From Clostridiales bacterium (GTDB lineage Bacteria; Bacillota; Clostridia; Oscillospirales; Oscillospiraceae), in NCBI GenBank assembly GCA_003516765.1, contig DPCD01000025.1, forward strand, positions 1-7,055: DNA of 7,055 nucleotides, read 5' to 3'. The notes beneath the pieces are model-generated. The model searched no databases and was not told where the DNA came from. It worked only from the letters and a program-made list of their open reading frames with translations. The position numbers and the translations under genes were made by a program. Below, in pieces: positions 5,039 to 7,055 of the stretch (positions within the stretch are counted from its first letter, which is position 1; each line of letters opens with the position of its first letter).

Positions 5039-6373
5039 ATGAAGAAAGCCCTTGCACTGATTCTCGCGGTTCTGATGCTCGTGTCACTGGTCGCTTGTGC
5101 CGGTCAGAATGCGGCGCAGAGCGAAACTGCAACCACCGAAACCAAGACAGAGGAAACGGCGTCTAGCACACAGGAAGCCTCCAGCGCAGCCGACGGCGAT
5201 GTTGTGAAGGTTGGCGTCCTGTTCCCGTACACCGGCTCCGCTGCCGCTGTTGCAGAGGATGCACAGAAGGGCATTGAGTTCGCAGTCAGCGAAATCAATG
5301 ACCGCGGCGGCATCAAGGCTCTGAACGGTGCGAAAATCGAACTCGTCTATGGCGATACGCAGTCGAACGAGGAGGCGGCCGCTTCCGAAGCAGAGCGTCT
5401 CATTTCCAAGGAAGGCGTCAGCGCGCTGCTCGGCTGCTACCAGTCGACCATCACGCTGGCAGTCCAGAACATCTGCGAGAAGTACCATGTGCCTCTGGCA
5501 ATTACCTGCTCGACAAGCGATACACTGACCGAGGGCGCGAAGCCCTATTCCGTCACGATTCATGAGCAGAACGCGGATACGGTCAAGACCCACTGCCACT
5601 TCATCCAGGACATGAACGCGAAGGAGCCCGGCGCAATCACGACAGCTGCAATCCTGCGTCAGAACGACGACTGGGGTCAGGCGCTCGGCGATGGCTGGAA
5701 GGAAGGTCTGAAGGAAATCGGCGTGGAAGTCGTCGTTGACGAAGTGTTTGCAATGGACGTGACGGACCTGACCACGGTTGTCAGTAAGCTCGTCGACAAG
5801 AAGCCAGACGTTGTTCTCAATGCCTGCTACTTCCAGTCCATGGTTCTTCTGACCCAGACGATGATGGGTATGGGCTATGAGCCCAAGGCAATGCTCTGCT
5901 CGTCCTCCGGCGAAACCGACAACGACTTTATCCCCACGGTTGGCAACAACGCCGACGGCTTCTTCACCGTCTCCGGCTGGGGCGAGGACGTGCTGCTGTC
6001 CATGCCGGACAAGGCGTGGATCGGCGAAGAGTACAAGGAACTCTATGACGGCGAGCATTACACGGCGGAATCCGCTGCGGGCTGGGCCGCAGCAATGGTA
6101 GTTGCCGAGGGACTGGAAGCTGGAGCCAGCGCAGAACCCGAGGCTCTGAACGCGGCGATCCGCGGCCTGTCGATTCCCGAGGACTGCTGGTGGAACATCT
6201 ATCCCTACGAAATCTCCTTCAACCAGGAGACCGGTAAGAACGAGAATGCAATCCCCGTCATGGGTCAGTTCCAGGATACCAAGATCGTCCTGACCTATCC
6301 GGAATCCATTTGCACCGACGGCATTGAGCTGGTCTTCCCCGGCTACGAGCTGTCCCCGCTTTACAAGAAATAA
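5039..6373 (+). CDS. Substrate-binding lipoprotein of the LIV-type importer (Peripla_BP_6-like)
   Basis: This 444-residue protein captures the ligand outside the cell and delivers it to LivHM. It starts with a lipoprotein signal peptide: basic MKK, a hydrophobic core, and lipobox LVAC with Cys20 as the lipid-modified residue. Residues 21-53 are a Gln/Ser/Thr/Glu/Ala-rich linker. The binding domain follows, with the family start VVKVGVLFPYTGSAAAVAED (55-74), GIEFAVSEINDRGGI (78-92), the strand ELVYGDTQSN (101-110), SALLGCYQSTITLAVQ (128-143), VPLAITCSTSDTLTEG (151-166) and ILRQNDDWGQALGDGW (205-220). At residues 171-182 SVTIHEQNADTV replaces the common F-R-x-x-P-x-D pattern near the ligand site, hinting at a ligand other than the usual aliphatic amino acids. 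The gene lies 50 bp after livG and 83 bp before livF, inside the transporter cluster. Family assignment is firm; the ligand is unknown. Confidence 0.95.
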   Translation: MKKALALILAVLMLVSLVACAGQNAAQSETATTETKTEETASSTQEASSAADGDVVKVGVLFPYTGSAAAVAEDAQKGIEFAVSEINDRGGIKALNGAKIELVYGDTQSNEEAAASEAERLISKEGVSALLGCYQSTITLAVQNICEKYHVPLAITCSTSDTLTEGAKPYSVTIHEQNADTVKTHCHFIQDMNAKEPGAITTAAILRQNDDWGQALGDGWKEGLKEIGVEVVVDEVFAMDVTDLTTVVSKLVDKKPDVVLNACYFQSMVLLTQTMMGMGYEPKAMLCSSSGETDNDFIPTVGNNADGFFTVSGWGEDVLLSMPDKAWIGEEYKELYDGEHYTAESAAGWAAAMVVAEGLEAGASAEPEALNAAIRGLSIPEDCWWNIYPYEISFNQETGKNENAIPVMGQFQDTKIVLTYPESICTDGIELVFPGYELSPLYKK

Positions 6374-6404
6374 GACTTTTTTGCCGGCGCTCATCTGCGC
6401 TGCC

Positions 6405-6437
6405 GCCCTGCGGGTCATTACCCCCGACCCGCAGGGC
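6405..6437 (+). repeat. Perfect 12-bp stem hairpin between the binding-protein gene and livF
   Basis: GCCCTGCGGGTC (6405-6416) pairs without mismatch with GACCCGCAGGGC (6426-6437) around a 9-nt loop. There is no T run after it (the sequence continues AAACAGAAAGG), so it is not a classical intrinsic terminator on the + strand. A stable hairpin directly after a binding-protein gene commonly protects the upstream mRNA from 3' exonucleases, raising binding-protein levels relative to the other subunits. That role is inferred here. The hairpin ends 6 nt before the livF ribosome binding site. Confidence 0.75.
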
Positions 6438-6443
6438 AAACAG

Positions 6444-6449
6444 AAAGGA
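6444..6449 (+). promoter_or_regulatory. Ribosome binding site fixing the livF start
   Basis: AAAGGA is spaced 7 nt from ATG 6457-6459. The in-frame ATG at 6451 is only 1 nt away from it, too close to be used efficiently. Confidence 0.7.
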
Positions 6450-6456
6450 AATGACT

Positions 6457-7055
6457 ATGCATCTTCTTGAACTGAAAAACGTCAGCGTATCTTACGACGC
6501 GGTGACAGCGCTCCAGGATTGCTCGCTGTATATCGACGAGGGCGAAATGATCAGCATCGTCGGCTCGAACGGCGCAGGAAAAACAACGACCTGCAAGGCG
6601 ATTTCCGGCGTACTCGATCTCAAGGGCGGCACGGTTCTGTTTGACGGAAAGGATATCACAAAGATTCCCGGCTACGACCGCGTGGAGCTTGGCATCATCC
6701 AGTGCCCGGAGGGCAGACATCTGTTTCCGGACATGACGGTCCTTGAAAACCTGCAGATGGGCGCTTACTGCAAACGCGGCAGAAAGCTGGCGGAAAAGAA
6801 CCTGAAATATGTACTCGATCTGTTCCCGATTCTTTCCGAGCGCAGCAGTCAAGCCGCCAAAACGCTGTCCGGCGGCGAGCAGCAGATGCTGGCGGTCGGT
6901 CGCGCGCTCATGAGCCGCCCCAAGGTCATCATGATGGACGAGCCGTCTCTGGGACTTGCGCCCATCATCGTCAAGGGCATTTTTGAGATCATCAAGGAGA
7001 TCAACAAGCAGGGCGTGACGGTTCTGCTCATTGAGCAGAACGCCAACATGGCGCT
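6457..7055 (+). CDS. livF: LIV-type ABC importer ATP-binding protein, LivF family (3' end missing)
   Basis: The frame is open to the end of the window and gives 199 residues of the second ATPase of the importer; about 35-40 C-terminal residues are expected beyond the edge, judging by typical LivF length near 235. Walker A is GSNGAGKT (36-43), with Ser37 where Pro or Arg is common. The Q-loop region is IIQCPEGRHLFPDMTVLENL (80-99), including the LivF-typical PEGR-LFP-MTV-ENL pattern. The signature is LSGGEQQMLAVGRAL (137-151), and Walker B is VIMMDEPSLGLAP (157-169) with Glu162. The switch position is Gln194 in LLIEQNANMA, which is normal for LivF (EQN). Unlike LivG in this cluster, every ATPase motif is canonical. 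ATG 6457 is preferred over ATG 6451 because of spacing to AAAGGA. No terminator or further gene is visible before the edge. Confidence 0.94.
   Translation, partial: MHLLELKNVSVSYDAVTALQDCSLYIDEGEMISIVGSNGAGKTTTCKAISGVLDLKGGTVLFDGKDITKIPGYDRVELGIIQCPEGRHLFPDMTVLENLQMGAYCKRGRKLAEKNLKYVLDLFPILSERSSQAAKTLSGGEQQMLAVGRALMSRPKVIMMDEPSLGLAPIIVKGIFEIIKEINKQGVTVLLIEQNANMA

Noticed and set aside
6376..6383. T run right after the binding-protein stop codon, as a terminator
   Set aside because: No GC-rich stem precedes it; the strong hairpin comes after it. Read on the minus strand, the hairpin followed by an A run in the plus strand could resemble a reverse terminator, but the distance is more than 20 bp and no minus-strand gene needs one.
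5084..6439. A 451-codon open frame on the minus strand covering nearly all of the binding-protein gene
   Set aside because: It is antisense to a clear lipoprotein with a signal peptide and family motifs. Its protein is rich in Arg, His, Cys and Val as expected of a reverse-frame shadow. The frame stays open because the sense gene avoids the codons that would give stops in reverse.

Overview
The window is a single forward-strand gene cluster. It looks like DNA from an anaerobic Gram-positive bacterium, most likely a Clostridia/Oscillospiraceae-type Firmicute. The reasons are the strong purine-rich Shine-Dalgarno sequences, a lipoprotein-anchored solute-binding protein with a Ser/Thr/Glu/Ala-rich linker, moderately GC-rich coding DNA set against an AT-rich control region, and a consensus sigma-A type promoter. 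The taxonomic placement is inference; no marker gene is present.

Layout. Positions 1-147 hold the last 48 codons of an unrecognised gene, followed by a nested-hairpin terminator (about 173-220). Positions 221-506 are an AT-rich control region with a near-perfect promoter (TTGAAT, 17 bp, TATAAT, 415-443). It also carries five copies of an AGTAAA core, two of them inside identical 11-bp palindromes (258-268 and 343-353). The cluster follows: a divergent NagB-fold sugar-phosphate isomerase/deaminase homologue (507-1388), a PfkB/ribokinase-family sugar kinase (1396-2355), and the parts of a branched-chain-amino-acid (LIV/HAAT) type ABC importer. These are permease LivH (2360-3238), permease LivM (3256-4263), ATPase LivG (4260-4988), a lipoprotein substrate-binding protein (5039-6373) and ATPase LivF (6457 to the window end, 3' end missing). 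The first five genes are separated by at most 17 bp or overlap. The binding-protein gene is flanked by two small spacers, and the second contains a perfect 12-bp-stem hairpin without a T-tract.

How the genes may work together. The lipoprotein captures a ligand outside the membrane, LivHM forms the channel, and LivGF drives uptake. The gene order suggests that the imported compound is phosphorylated by the PfkB kinase and then isomerised, deaminated or cleaved by the NagB-like enzyme. That pairing is unexpected for an importer family best known for amino acids, and the NagB-like protein has lost two of the residues used for catalysis in classical glucosamine-6-phosphate deaminase. The cluster is therefore a candidate uptake-and-catabolism operon for a sugar-containing, possibly amino-sugar, nucleoside or sugar-amino-acid compound of unknown identity.
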